Shown here: positions 17,259-26,273 of the stretch, piece after piece
Position numbering within the stretch: position 1 is the stretch's first letter
Layout of the letters: every line of letters begins with the position of its first letter
The notes under the pieces: generated by a model
Seen by the model: the letters and a program-made list of their open reading frames with translations, nothing else
Database searches by the model: none
What the model was told of the DNA's origin: nothing
Assembly (NCBI RefSeq): GCF_003431975.1
Contig: NZ_CP027116.1
Location: 3,782,001-3,846,000, forward strand
DNA length: 64,000 nt
From: Bacillus pumilus
GTDB taxonomy: Bacteria; Bacillota; Bacilli; Bacillales; Bacillaceae
Reading direction: 5' to 3'
Position numbers and translations under genes: made by a program

Positions 17259-18587
17259 ATGTTAACGTTTGTTGGATTATTGATTATTTTAACGATTGTT
17301 GTATTGCTGATTTGGGGGAAAGCAAGTCCAATTGTTGCCATGGTCATGGTGCCTTTAATCGGGGCATTCATCGCAGGATTTGGGATTAATGACATTCAAT
17401 CATTCTTTGAAGAAGGGATTATCAAAGTACTGCCAGTGGCGACCATGTTTATCTTCGCCATTTTATTTTTTGGCATTTTACAAGATACAGGGTTCTTTGA
17501 ACCTGTAATAAAAGCGCTCATTAAACTGACAAGGGGAAATGTTGTCACGGTTGCGATGGGGACAGCTCTAATAGGAGTCATCGCTCATTTAGACGGAGCA
17601 GGAGCGACGACGTTTTTATTAACTGTACCTGCACTGCTTCCACTTTATAAAAAATTACATATGAGTCCTTACTTATTGCTGTTATTGATCGGGACGAGTG
17701 CCGGCTTAACCAATATGGTGCCGTGGGCTGGCCCCACAGGACGGGCAGCAAGTGTGTTAAATATGGACCCATCTGAACTTTGGGTGCCACTCATTCCCAT
17801 TCAGCTCATTGGGGTCGTTCTCGTATTAGGAATGGCATTTATTTTAGGGAAAAGGGAAGAAAAACGTATCCGGGTCAAAATCGCTGCAAACGAAATTGCT
17901 GCTGTTCAATTAGAAGGCGCAGATTGGGACCGGGCTATTCAATCCATTAGCGAGACAGGTGACGCCGCTTTAAAACGTTATCATCTAATTTGGGTGAATT
18001 TCATTCTGTTTATAGCCGTAGTTGTCCTTCTTGTGCTCAACGTGATTCCGGCTAGTTATATGTTTATGATTGGCCTTTCTCTAGCACTATTAATTAACTA
18101 TCCGAAAGTGGATGTACAAATGGAGAGAATCAAGGCGCATGCACCTAGTGCACTCATGATGGCCGCCGTTATTTTCTCCGCAGGTTCATTTCTAGGAATT
18201 CTTGAAGGAACGGGCATGCTAAAAGCCATTGCTGTGGACAGCGTTCAGATTCTACCTGCTTTCCTGCTTCCATTTTTACATATCATTGTCGGGATGTTTG
18301 GGGTACCGCTGGATATGCTGACAAGTACAGACGCCTATTATTATGCCTTACTTCCAATTGTCGAATCGATTACATCTGAAGTTGGCGTGTCGGGCACTTC
18401 CGCGGCGTATGCCATGATGATCGGGAACATCATCGGAACCTTTGTCAGTCCACTCGCTCCAGCCGTTTGGCTTGCGATCGGTCTTGCAGGAGTCGATATG
18501 GGGAAACATATCCGCTATTCCTTCTTCTGGATGTGGGGATTCAGTATTGTCCTACTGATCGTTGCCAAACTGATTGGCATTGTTTAA
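17259..18587 (+). CDS. CitMHS-family metal-citrate transporter
   Basis: 442 residues, about twelve hydrophobic segments. The family blocks GVIAHLDGAGATTFLLTVPA, NMVPWAGPTGRAA and FGVPLDMLTSTDAYYYALLP are all present. These proteins take up citrate complexed with Mg2+ or Ca2+ using the proton gradient. GGGGGAGGG precedes the ATG. B. subtilis has three paralogues (CitM, CitH, YraO); I cannot say which is the orthologue. No CitST two-component genes are adjacent. Monocistronic, with a terminator after it. Confidence 0.88.
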   Translation: MLTFVGLLIILTIVVLLIWGKASPIVAMVMVPLIGAFIAGFGINDIQSFFEEGIIKVLPVATMFIFAILFFGILQDTGFFEPVIKALIKLTRGNVVTVAMGTALIGVIAHLDGAGATTFLLTVPALLPLYKKLHMSPYLLLLLIGTSAGLTNMVPWAGPTGRAASVLNMDPSELWVPLIPIQLIGVVLVLGMAFILGKREEKRIRVKIAANEIAAVQLEGADWDRAIQSISETGDAALKRYHLIWVNFILFIAVVVLLVLNVIPASYMFMIGLSLALLINYPKVDVQMERIKAHAPSALMMAAVIFSAGSFLGILEGTGMLKAIAVDSVQILPAFLLPFLHIIVGMFGVPLDMLTSTDAYYYALLPIVESITSEVGVSGTSAAYAMMIGNIIGTFVSPLAPAVWLAIGLAGVDMGKHIRYSFFWMWGFSIVLLIVAKLIGIV

Positions 18588-18593
18588 ATAAAG

Positions 18594-18626
18594 AAAGACA
18601 TGCGTACATCGACGCATGTCTTTTTT
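18594..18626. terminator. bidirectional Rho-independent terminator
   Basis: AGACATGCGT / ACGCATGTCT hairpin followed by TTTTTT; the A-rich left flank gives a weaker T tract on the other strand. It lies between convergent genes. Confidence 0.8.
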
Positions 18627-18629
18627 ACA

Positions 18630-19058
18630 TTATGAAGGATATTCACTTGTGTGGATGTCTGTTTTCGGTTTTCTAATAAGAGACATCAATCCAACGATAA
18701 ACATGAGAACCATTGGAACAAATGCAAGACCAACTGTTCCAATTAAAAGAGTCACAGCAGAAACTAAGAAAAGAATACCTGAAAGCACGGCACGACGGTC
18801 TGTTTTCAAGAAAATCAAACCTACAATGGCAAGTACCGCCGCAATTCCAGAAACGACCATGAACTGAATACCAAATGCATGCACCGAAGCCTCAAGTGTT
18901 TCCATTGGCAATGCGCTGCCTTCCTCTTGTAGCACTTCATTCATTTCCTCATAAAATGATGGATCAACGGAAAGCATTAATGCCCCAAAACCAACACCAA
19001 TGACACTGAGGACAATACTGATAATCCCCATAATTTTTTCACCTTTACGCTTAATCAT
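18630..19058 (-). CDS. DUF4064-type small membrane protein
   Basis: 142 residues with about three to four hydrophobic helices (MGIISIVLSVIGVGFGALML, then three more) and a polar loop after the first. AGGAGG precedes the ATG. It lies downstream of an ABC exporter pair on the same strand, with a short gap, and is probably part of that operon. The DUF4064 assignment is by resemblance; no function is known. Confidence 0.7.
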   Translation of the reverse strand: MIKRKGEKIMGIISIVLSVIGVGFGALMLSVDPSFYEEMNEVLQEEGSALPMETLEASVHAFGIQFMVVSGIAAVLAIVGLIFLKTDRRAVLSGILFLVSAVTLLIGTVGLAFVPMVLMFIVGLMSLIRKPKTDIHTSEYPS

Positions 19059-19085
19059 GTGTAAACCTCCTAAAAATTTTAAAAT

Positions 19086-20039
19086 TTAACTGCCTGTTTT
19101 CACTTCTCGTTTTTGGAAGACAATTAAGGCAATGGCTAAGAAAATAGCCCAATAGATGACTAGGACTGTTAGTGAGAATCCTAGAGACATGCCTTCGATA
19201 AAAGTAGGTGTGTCTGCAAAATATTGTGCAGGATCGTTGGCAAACAATAAGTATTTCGCCCAATCAAAGAAGAACATCAAAATGCTTGTAATGGATGCTC
19301 CAACAATATAAGCTAACACACTGATTGCAATAGAAATGGCCTCACTTCTAAATACCGTTGAGATAGCAAAAGAAAGTGTCCCCAGTACAACAAACATAGC
19401 ACAATGTGCTAAATAATAGGAAACCATATTTGCAAGCTGAGATCGTTCAATGATTTCACCATTTTGATAGGACAAATACACATAATCATGATTTAATCCA
19501 AAGAATATCGCACCTAAGATAAATGATAGGAAAAATAGAACCGCGATAAGAAATAGAGAGTAAAGTTGAACGGTTAAGTATTTAGATAAGAGAACCTTCA
19601 TTCTTGAAGGCGGGCGAATTAACAATAATTTAATTGTACCATGCTTATATTCAGCCGAGACAATCGTGGCTGCAATGATAATCACAAATACACCAACCAA
19701 CTGCAGCAAATCCGCATTGATCTTCACATAAGTCCATGCGTTTTTACCGAATTCCCCCTCAGGAGGCAAATCATGTTTGATTCGATACTCATTGATTGCT
19801 ATTTCCTTTTCAAGAGATCTCTTATAAAATCCTAAATCATTCTCTTTCAATTCTTGCTTCTTTGATTTATTGATCGATTGCAGCTCAGTCTTCCAATCAC
19901 CTGATGCTTGATCTTCGTTATTTGTTTTCACTGCAAAGATCAGCGTGGCAATCATACCTAAAACAAGAAGGCCAACCATAATCCAAGTTCCAATACGATA
20001 ACTGATCTTCATCCACTCGTTTTGAATGAGGCGAATCAT
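19086..20039 (-). CDS. ABC-2 type transporter permease
   Basis: 317 residues. One N-terminal helix (TWIMVGLLVLGMIATLIF), a large polar loop of about 70 residues, and five further helices towards the C-terminus, with SAEYKHGTIKLLLIRPPSR characteristic of ABC-2/BcrB-like permeases. Its start overlaps the ATPase stop by four bases (ATGA), so translation is coupled. With the ATPase it would export a hydrophobic compound or peptide; the substrate is unknown. Confidence 0.85.
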   Translation of the reverse strand: MIRLIQNEWMKISYRIGTWIMVGLLVLGMIATLIFAVKTNNEDQASGDWKTELQSINKSKKQELKENDLGFYKRSLEKEIAINEYRIKHDLPPEGEFGKNAWTYVKINADLLQLVGVFVIIIAATIVSAEYKHGTIKLLLIRPPSRMKVLLSKYLTVQLYSLFLIAVLFFLSFILGAIFFGLNHDYVYLSYQNGEIIERSQLANMVSYYLAHCAMFVVLGTLSFAISTVFRSEAISIAISVLAYIVGASITSILMFFFDWAKYLLFANDPAQYFADTPTFIEGMSLGFSLTVLVIYWAIFLAIALIVFQKREVKTGS

Positions 20040-20965
20040 ACGTCTGCCTCCTTTTTACCTGTTAAGCTTAAGAACTTATCTTCTAAGGTTTGTTTTTCTA
20101 TTTTGATTTCGTACAACTGAATAGAAGCCTCACTCAAATGACGAATCAATTGTGGCATTTTCTCTTCTAGGATGGAGAAGAATAAATACTGCTCCTCTTC
20201 TCTTACAGTCGTGCCTTCCTCAAATGCACCAATGAGCTTCTGCGCTTCTTCCAGCTCACCAGATGCGACCTTCATTCGATAATTGACCAATTCATCCTGA
20301 TTCGTCTCTGCACGCTGATCCTCAATCGCAATCAGCTTTCCTTTTTGGATAATCGCAAAACGATCACACATCAATTCCATTTCTGACATGAGGTGACTTG
20401 AAACAATGACAGCTAGCCCTTCTTCCTTCGCAAGCCTTCTCAAGTAATCTCGTATCATGCGAATTCCCTCAGGATCAAGTCCATTGGTCGGCTCATCTAA
20501 TATCAGTAGTTTTGGTTTATGTATAAGAGCCTGCGCAATGCCTAAACGCTGCTTCATTCCTAATGAAAATGTTCGGACACGCTTATGTTTCACGTGCTGT
20601 AAGCTGACTAGTTCTAGCAGCTCATCAATTCGCCCTTCATCCACTTTCCCATTCATTCTGGCAAAGTGAACAAGATTTTGTCTTGCTGTTAAGTGATTAT
20701 ACATTTCTGGGTTTTCAATAATGGCACCAACATCCTGAATGGCATGCTGATAAGAGGATTGAATACTATGACCATTAATCAGAATGTCCCCAGATGTAAT
20801 AGGAGAAAGACCGACCATCATACGAATGGTGGTTGTTTTCCCTGCGCCGTTTGGTCCTAAGAAGCCAAAGACTTCGCCCGCTTGGACAGAAAAGCTCAAG
20901 TCTTGAACAATCTTTTTCCCGTGAATATGTCTAGATACATTATGCAGTTCTAAAACGTTCGTCAC
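20036..20965 (-). CDS. ABC transporter ATPase, BcrA-like
   Basis: 309 residues from GTG at 20965 (GGAGAGG upstream); the longer frame to 20995 is unsupported. Walker A GFLGPNGAGKTTTIRM, signature FSLGMKQRLGIAQAL, Walker B LLILDEPTNGLDPEG and a C-terminal BcrA-type extension are all visible. It partners the adjacent ABC-2 permease. Such systems often give resistance to bacitracin or lantibiotics, but no sensor or regulator gene is next to it. Confidence 0.88.
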   Translation of the reverse strand: MTNVLELHNVSRHIHGKKIVQDLSFSVQAGEVFGFLGPNGAGKTTTIRMMVGLSPITSGDILINGHSIQSSYQHAIQDVGAIIENPEMYNHLTARQNLVHFARMNGKVDEGRIDELLELVSLQHVKHKRVRTFSLGMKQRLGIAQALIHKPKLLILDEPTNGLDPEGIRMIRDYLRRLAKEEGLAVIVSSHLMSEMELMCDRFAIIQKGKLIAIEDQRAETNQDELVNYRMKVASGELEEAQKLIGAFEEGTTVREEEQYLFFSILEEKMPQLIRHLSEASIQLYEIKIEKQTLEDKFLSLTGKKEADV

Positions 20966-21247
20966 GTTACCTCTCCTTCTTTGTCTAAGTATCATCTATC
21001 ATCTATTTCCTGATAAACACCACGATCCGTCAAAAATAGAAGAACACTTCCATATGGTACAGCAATGCCCAAAAGTTGTGAAGGGGATTAGGCAAAATTT
21101 AGAGAATCCTCTGCCTTTTTTAAGGTAGGGTTAAGAAAGCAGTGTTTTTTTATGTGAAAAGAGGCTTGATTTTTTAAAAAATGAACCTTTTTCAACAGGT
21201 ATATATGTATGGAGTTCAGTTTAAGATTATTCCTTTCACCTATAAAT
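20966..21247. other. intergenic stretch without a recognised gene
   Basis: About 280 bases upstream of the ABC exporter, probably holding its promoter. It contains T-rich and A-rich runs; no convincing reading frame or palindrome was found. Confidence 0.4.
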
Positions 21248-21283
21248 AAAGAAAAAGAGGCTTCTGTCTGACAGCCTCTTTTC
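21248..21283 (-). terminator. Rho-independent terminator of the PhnA-like gene
   Basis: On the reverse strand AAAAGAGGCTGT / ACAGAAGCCTCTTTTTC forms a hairpin with a T-rich tail directly after the gene. Confidence 0.75.
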
Positions 21284-21288
21284 ACTCA

Positions 21289-21627
21289 TTATATCTTTTT
21301 CACAAACTCTGATTTTAACTTCATTGCGCCAAAGCTAGGAATTTTACAATCAATGTTATGATCGCCTTCCACTAAACGAATACCTTTGACCTTCGTCCCT
21401 ATTTTTAAAACGGAAGAAGAACCTTTTACTTTTAAATCTTTAATGACAGAGACCGTATCCCCATCACTTAACAGATTTCCATTCGCATCTTTGACCACAA
21501 GCTGCTCCTCTGCCGCTTGTTCTTGTTCAAGTGACCATTCATGCGCACATTCAGGACAAACTAGCAGACTGCCATCCTCATAAGTATACGTTGAACTGCA
21601 TGAAGGACAATTTGGTAGATTAGACAT
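21289..21627 (-). CDS. PhnA/YjdM-family zinc-ribbon protein
   Basis: 112 residues from ATG at 21627 (GGAGGAAA upstream). The N-terminal zinc ribbon [21 protein letters not shown] has four Cys. The C-terminal PhnA domain contains [20 protein letters not shown] and ends [10 protein letters not shown]. Despite the historical alkylphosphonate name, the cellular role is not established. No phosphonate genes are nearby. Confidence 0.85.
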   Translation of the reverse strand: MSNLPNCPSCSSTYTYEDGSLLVCPECAHEWSLEQEQAAEEQLVVKDANGNLLSDGDTVSVIKDLKVKGSSSVLKIGTKVKGIRLVEGDHNIDCKIPSFGAMKLKSEFVKKI

Positions 21628-21719
21628 TTGTGTTTCCTCCAACTTTCTATTTCATTTCATACAATCTTACCACATTTCTATAGAAAGAATGTGATAGAAA
21701 AGGAAACATTTTTCACCGC

Positions 21720-22859
21720 TTACTTATTTCTTCCAATTGATATAATAGCCGCAATATTTCGAGCGGTTCTCTCTACATGAATAGCCCCATCTCTCATCGC
21801 CTCAGAAAGAGAAGTCACACCTGGAACGATACTAAAAAGTGCATCAATGCCATGCTCATGTACGACTGCACTATCCTTTGAGAGGGAGCCCGCGATGCCA
21901 ATCACAGGCAGGTGATACTGCTTTGCTGCTTTGGCTACGCCGATTGGGGTTTTTCCATAAATAGTCTGCTTGTCAATCCGGCCCTCCCCAGTAATGACAA
22001 GGTCAGCCTCCTTGATGACCTCCTCAAACTGAACAGCTTTCAGCACAATATCAATTCCTCTTTGCAAATCGGCGTGTAAAAAGCCTAATAAACTCGCACC
22101 AAGTCCTCCTGCCGCTCCTGCTCCCGCTGCCCCCTCAAAGGATACATTGAACTGCTTTTCTGCTATTTGTGCAAAATGAGCTAAGTTCTTGTCTAACACT
22201 TGAACCATTTCTTCATCAGCACCCTTTTGAGGACCGAATACAGCAGACGCTCCTCTCTCACCTGTTAAAGGATTATCCACATCACAAGCTGCCTCCAGCC
22301 GAACGGATTGTAGTCTTGGGTCAAGTCCAGATAGATCAATGGAAGCTAATTGATGAAGGGCCCCACCGCCTGGCGATAGCTCCTGTCCTGCTTGATCAAG
22401 GAAAGCCGCACCTAATCCTTGCATCATTCCAACACCGCCATCATTGGTTGCACTTCCGCCAAGCCCAATGATGACATGCTTTGCTCCTCGATCCAGTGCC
22501 GCAAGCATTAATTCCCCTGTTCCTCTCGATGTCGTGAATAGCGGATTGCGTCTTTCTAGCGGAACAAGGTGTAACCCAGAGGCTGCAGCCATCTCTATGA
22601 CCGCCGTGTCACCGTCTCCTAACATGCCAAAAAAAGCATCTACGGGTTCACCAAGCGGACCTGTAACCACTTGATTGACAACATGACCGCCCGTCGCATC
22701 AACCAGCGATTGAACGGTCCCCTCGCCTCCATCTGCCATGGGAAGTTTGATATATTCAGCGTTTGGCAAAATCGCATGAAATCCTCGTTCAATGGCACAT
22801 GCAGTCTCATATGCAGATAAACTTTCTTTAAATGAATCTGGTGCGATCACAATTTTCAT
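21720..22859 (-). CDS. glxK: glycerate kinase (GlxK/GarK type)
   Basis: 379 residues. N-terminal MKIVIAPDSFKESLSAYETA, then GLGGSATNDGGVGMMQGLGA and VITGEGRIDKQTIYGKTPIG, all conserved in type I glycerate kinases. It phosphorylates glycerate for entry into glycolysis. It follows the GntP-type permease by 31 bases on the same strand, with the CdaR regulator upstream, which makes a glycerate uptake and use module. Confidence 0.9.
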   Translation of the reverse strand: MKIVIAPDSFKESLSAYETACAIERGFHAILPNAEYIKLPMADGGEGTVQSLVDATGGHVVNQVVTGPLGEPVDAFFGMLGDGDTAVIEMAAASGLHLVPLERRNPLFTTSRGTGELMLAALDRGAKHVIIGLGGSATNDGGVGMMQGLGAAFLDQAGQELSPGGGALHQLASIDLSGLDPRLQSVRLEAACDVDNPLTGERGASAVFGPQKGADEEMVQVLDKNLAHFAQIAEKQFNVSFEGAAGAGAAGGLGASLLGFLHADLQRGIDIVLKAVQFEEVIKEADLVITGEGRIDKQTIYGKTPIGVAKAAKQYHLPVIGIAGSLSKDSAVVHEHGIDALFSIVPGVTSLSEAMRDGAIHVERTARNIAAIISIGRNK

Positions 22860-22890
22860 CCTAAAGCCCCTCGTTTCTTATCAAATGTCC

Positions 22891-24162
22891 TCAGCCAAAC
22901 AGCTGGAAAACGCCGAAAATAATGGTCGATACAACGGTTAATGTCAAACCAATTAACGATTCAAAAGGCATGAGTTTCAACCGCTCTTTGATGTCCATTT
23001 GAACACTTCCCGCTGTTGCATGGAAAAAGCTCCCGTGCGGCATATGATCTAGCACTGTTGCGCCAGCATGAATCATCGCTGCCCCTGAAAGAGCAGATAC
23101 GCCAAGACCAATTAATGTGCCGCTAAATACACCACTCGCTACCGCCGTTCCAGCTGTTGTCGAAGCGGTGGCTGCTGACATAAAAATCCCTGAAGCTGGT
23201 GCAAGTAAATACGGAGGTAATCCCGATGCATCAAGTGCTTGAATCAACACATCTTTTAAGGAAGAATTCGAAACGATTCCTGCTAGTGTACCTGTTCCTA
23301 ATAACATAATTGCAACACCTGACATTTTGTTCAGCCCGGACATCGCATAATCATTGATCAATTTCCCTTTTTTCATGAAAAGAGCGCCTACAATACCCCC
23401 AACAGGTAAGGCAACCATTGGATCTATATTGATTTGAAACAGCGGTCTTAGGGCCAATAATAGAATGGTAACAAGCGGACCGATCACAGCTGGTAAAAAG
23501 GCAGGTACTTGAACCTTGTTTTGATTGACTCCTTCTTCAAGTACAGGTGACCCTTTCTTCGCGAGCTTTTTAGCTAAAACGTATGTGACAGCTAACCCAA
23601 ATACAGCTGGAATAATACCTGCTGCCATCACTGAAGTAAGTGGTACACCAAATGCATCAGAAGCGGCAATAGCATTCGGATTCGGTGACATGATATTTCC
23701 TGCCTTTCCGCCTCCAATCATGGCAAGTAGAATCCCCGTTTTTGACAGCTTTGCCCGTTTGGCAATGGCAAGTGCAATAGGTGCTACCGTGATAACGGCA
23801 ACATCTACAAAAACGCCCACTGTCGTTAAAATCATGGTTGCCAGTGCCAGTGCTAACAACGCCCTCGCCTCTCCAAGCTTTTTCACGATAGCCTCGGCAA
23901 TAGATAAAGCTGCACCCGACTCAATTAAAACGCCAGCCAGTACACCTGCCGCCATAATTCTAAGGACAGCGGGAATCATGCCCTTAGCACCTTCCATCAT
24001 GACATTGACGGTCTGAGCAATATCTACTCCGCCAATTAAACCACCTATAAATGCACCTACCAGCATGCCATACGCTGGTGATACTTTTTTTAGAATAAGA
24101 ACAATTGCAATGACTAGCGCCATAATGGCTCCCAGTGTACTTACAGTCACATCTCCATTCAT
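22891..24162 (-). CDS. GntP-family permease (probably glycerate)
   Basis: 423 residues from ATG at 24162, preceded by GGGGGGATCGAGG; the frame open to 24192 is not needed. Multiple hydrophobic helices and GntP motifs (GGGKAGNIMSPNPNAIA, TASTTAGTAVASGVF). The gluconate permease family also moves glycerate and related acids; linkage to glycerate kinase and CdaR argues for glycerate. Confidence 0.85.
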   Translation of the reverse strand: MNGDVTVSTLGAIMALVIAIVLILKKVSPAYGMLVGAFIGGLIGGVDIAQTVNVMMEGAKGMIPAVLRIMAAGVLAGVLIESGAALSIAEAIVKKLGEARALLALALATMILTTVGVFVDVAVITVAPIALAIAKRAKLSKTGILLAMIGGGKAGNIMSPNPNAIAASDAFGVPLTSVMAAGIIPAVFGLAVTYVLAKKLAKKGSPVLEEGVNQNKVQVPAFLPAVIGPLVTILLLALRPLFQINIDPMVALPVGGIVGALFMKKGKLINDYAMSGLNKMSGVAIMLLGTGTLAGIVSNSSLKDVLIQALDASGLPPYLLAPASGIFMSAATASTTAGTAVASGVFSGTLIGLGVSALSGAAMIHAGATVLDHMPHGSFFHATAGSVQMDIKERLKLMPFESLIGLTLTVVSTIIFGVFQLFG

Positions 24163-24192
24163 CCTCGATCCCCCCAAAATATCTTTCTTCAA

Positions 24193-24207
24193 TTGTAAGC
24201 GTTTACT
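24193..24207. promoter_or_regulatory. candidate cre site of the glycerate operon
   Basis: TTGTAAGCGTTTACT matches the cre consensus except at its last base and is itself nearly palindromic. It is 31 bases before the permease start. Confidence 0.5.
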
Positions 24208-24262
24208 AACTGGAATCGGATTGTGAATCTAGATGAACTTTTTTCATTTATCGCATCAATCA

Positions 24263-24280
24263 ATTGTGCATATGCACAAT
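24263..24280. promoter_or_regulatory. candidate CdaR operator (perfect 18-bp palindrome)
   Basis: ATTGTGCATATGCACAAT is a perfect palindrome that overlaps the last base of the cdaR stop and lies about 100 bases before the GntP permease start. A related copy (13 of 18 bases, both half-sites kept) is at 25431-25448 before cdaR. Binding by CdaR is inferred. Confidence 0.6.
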
Positions 24281-25392
24281 CAATCGAACTGACTCATCAA
24301 CTGTGCCAAATAAAGTTCCATTAACTGTTTCACATGACGGGGATCTTTTCCGGTTAATGTTTGAATTTTGTCTAAACGATATCGCAATGTGTTCCTGTGA
24401 ATATATAAACGATCAACAATTCTTTGTAAATCACCGCCCTCTTCAATATAAATCTTCAATGTATGGGTAAGCTCCGCCTCTTGTATTAATGGCTTGTAAA
24501 AATCAGTCCATCTCCTGTTTTCTTCAGCAGCTCCCGCCATCATGAATAGGCTTTCCAGCTGATAAGATTCAAAAAAATAAACACCCTCCTCAGGGCCAAG
24601 AATTTTCCCAAGCCTTATCGCATCTCTCGCATGCTCAAAAGACAATGGCAGCCGGCTTATGTCATCAGCGACAGTCCCTACCCCCACCAGCACCTGGCCT
24701 TCTATTGCTCTTTCCATTGTTCTTTTCAGCTGCCCTGCCTCATGCTTTAAACAATGATCAAGAATCGGCTGCCTTAAAAGAACCAATTCATGACGAAAAG
24801 TCATGCCTAGCAAGTCATCCGAATTTTTATCGTATTGAATTGCATGTATCATTTTATGCACAGCGTCCTCTGAGGATGGAACTGGCTGAAAAACGATGGC
24901 CGTCCGGGGCTTATCTAACTCCATGCCCAACCATGCAGTTCGATTCTTTAACTGATGATCACCGATGTCAGAATCAGAAATCAACTGATTGACAATTTCA
25001 CTTTCTATTCGCTGCCGCCACTGAACCCGTTCAAGCAGAAAAGATTGCTCTAACACCAGCTCAGCTGCCATTTTCACCAACTCGGCATGATGCCGAATGT
25101 CCTCTGGCTCACCAGTAATGCCAATCACACCAACTACTTGTTCATGAAAGCAAATAGGCAAATTGATTCCCGGTCTCACTCCTTCTAACCGCAAGGAAGT
25201 CTCTTGATCAATTTCCACACTGTCCCCGCTTGTCAGCACAAGTCGTGCACCATCGTGTTTCTGTCCAATCCTGTTTCGTTCACCAGAACCAATGATGACA
25301 CCATCTGCATTCATTACATTGATGTTTTTCTGTAAAATACGCATCGTTCGTTCAACCATTTCTTGGGCCAATTCAGTGGTTAAAAATTGCAT
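24280..25392 (-). CDS. cdaR: CdaR-type sugar-diacid/glycerate regulator (PucR HTH)
   Basis: 370 residues. The N-terminal diacid-recognition domain starts LTTELAQEMVERTMRILQKN and contains INLPICFHEQVVGVIGITG. A GGDEF-like middle region precedes the C-terminal PucR-type helix-turn-helix (DLQRIVDRLYIHRNTLRYRL). In E. coli and other bacteria CdaR activates glycerate/galactarate genes in response to glycerate. It precedes the permease and kinase on the same strand. Palindromes before it and before the permease suggest control of both itself and the operon. Confidence 0.88.
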   Translation of the reverse strand: MQFLTTELAQEMVERTMRILQKNINVMNADGVIIGSGERNRIGQKHDGARLVLTSGDSVEIDQETSLRLEGVRPGINLPICFHEQVVGVIGITGEPEDIRHHAELVKMAAELVLEQSFLLERVQWRQRIESEIVNQLISDSDIGDHQLKNRTAWLGMELDKPRTAIVFQPVPSSEDAVHKMIHAIQYDKNSDDLLGMTFRHELVLLRQPILDHCLKHEAGQLKRTMERAIEGQVLVGVGTVADDISRLPLSFEHARDAIRLGKILGPEEGVYFFESYQLESLFMMAGAAEENRRWTDFYKPLIQEAELTHTLKIYIEEGGDLQRIVDRLYIHRNTLRYRLDKIQTLTGKDPRHVKQLMELYLAQLMSQFD

Positions 25393-25430
25393 GAGGCATC
25401 TCTCCTGAAGGTTTTTTCATTCAATGTATC

Positions 25431-25448
25431 ATAGTGTCATTGCACAAT
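25431..25448. promoter_or_regulatory. second candidate CdaR operator, upstream of cdaR
   Basis: ATAGTGTCATTGCACAAT aligns with the perfect palindrome at 24263-24280 in 13 of 18 positions, conserving AT-GTG and TGCACAAT. It lies about 40 bases before the cdaR start, as expected for autoregulation. Confidence 0.5.
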
Positions 25449-25514
25449 ACATGCAAAGTGTTTAAAAATGAGGCATTGACAAAGGTACATTGAAAAGTGT
25501 TTAATCAAATCAAG

Positions 25515-25531
25515 GAACCGACCGACAGTCT
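25515..25531. promoter_or_regulatory. candidate TetR-family operator upstream of the tetR gene
   Basis: GAACCGACCGACAGTCT matches 14 of 17 positions of the reverse complement of the palindrome at 26239-26255. It lies 23 bases before the TetR start, consistent with autorepression. Confidence 0.6.
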
Positions 25532-25553
25532 AGTCAAATGAAAGGATGGCTTT

Positions 25554-26204
25554 ATGAGAACCGTTAAACATCCTGAAGAACGTAAAAATGACATCTTAAA
25601 CGCAGCCGAAGAACTTTTTTCTACCAAAGGCTATCAGCAAACCACAATTATTGACATATTAAAAGCCGTTGGGATTGCAAAAGGCACCTTCTATTATTAC
25701 TTTACATCCAAAGAAGAAGTGATGGATGCCATTATCGACAGGATCATCAAAGCAGATATCATTGTGGCAAAGCGTATCGCAGCTGAGCCAGACCTTCCAG
25801 TGGTCGCCAAACTATTTCGTATCATCATGGCGCAATCGCCACAGCAAGGAAGCAATAAACAGGGCATGATTGAACAATTTCACCAACCTTCTAATGCAGA
25901 AATGCACCAAAAAAGCTTAATCAAAGCGATTAAAGAACTCTCACCCATTTTAGCTGACGTCATCCAGCAAGGGGTTGAAAACGGGACATTCAAAACGAAT
26001 TACCCGCAAGAAACGGTGGAATTCCTTCTTGCTTCTGCACAGGTCATATTTGATGAAGGTCTTTTTCAATGGACAGCTGAAGAAAGCATGCAGCGCGCTC
26101 TAGCTTTTATCGACATCCTCGAATCCTCATTACAAGCAGAAAAGGGAAGCTTCTCTTTTCTCCTCAAACGATTAAGTGGTGAGACGGATGAACACAATCA
26201 GTGA
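25554..26204 (+). CDS. TetR-family transcriptional repressor
   Basis: 216 residues. N-terminal helix-turn-helix TIIDILKAVGIAKGTFYYYF (about residues 31-50); the C-terminal ligand domain has no recognisable family signature. AAAGGATGG precedes the ATG. It heads a cluster with an MFS efflux protein and an FtsX/LolD-like ABC transporter and shares a 17-base operator with the MFS gene. The inducer is unknown, probably a drug-like or peptide compound. Confidence 0.88.
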   Translation: MRTVKHPEERKNDILNAAEELFSTKGYQQTTIIDILKAVGIAKGTFYYYFTSKEEVMDAIIDRIIKADIIVAKRIAAEPDLPVVAKLFRIIMAQSPQQGSNKQGMIEQFHQPSNAEMHQKSLIKAIKELSPILADVIQQGVENGTFKTNYPQETVEFLLASAQVIFDEGLFQWTAEESMQRALAFIDILESSLQAEKGSFSFLLKRLSGETDEHNQ

Positions 26205-26238
26205 TTGGTCACTTCAATACCAATCCTGCATACATTAT

Positions 26239-26255
26239 AGACTGACGGTCGGTCT
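26239..26255. promoter_or_regulatory. candidate TetR-family operator upstream of the MFS gene
   Basis: AGACTGACGGTCGGTCT is a near-perfect palindrome (AGACYGACSGTCRGTCT) placed between the tetR stop and the MFS start. It shares its core with the site at 25515-25531, in inverted orientation. Confidence 0.65.
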
Positions 26256-26273
26256 GAAAGGAGAGTGACACCC

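Noticed and set aside
21088..21285. Reverse open frame of 65 residues
   Set aside because: It begins within the PhnA terminator hairpin and has no ribosome binding site.
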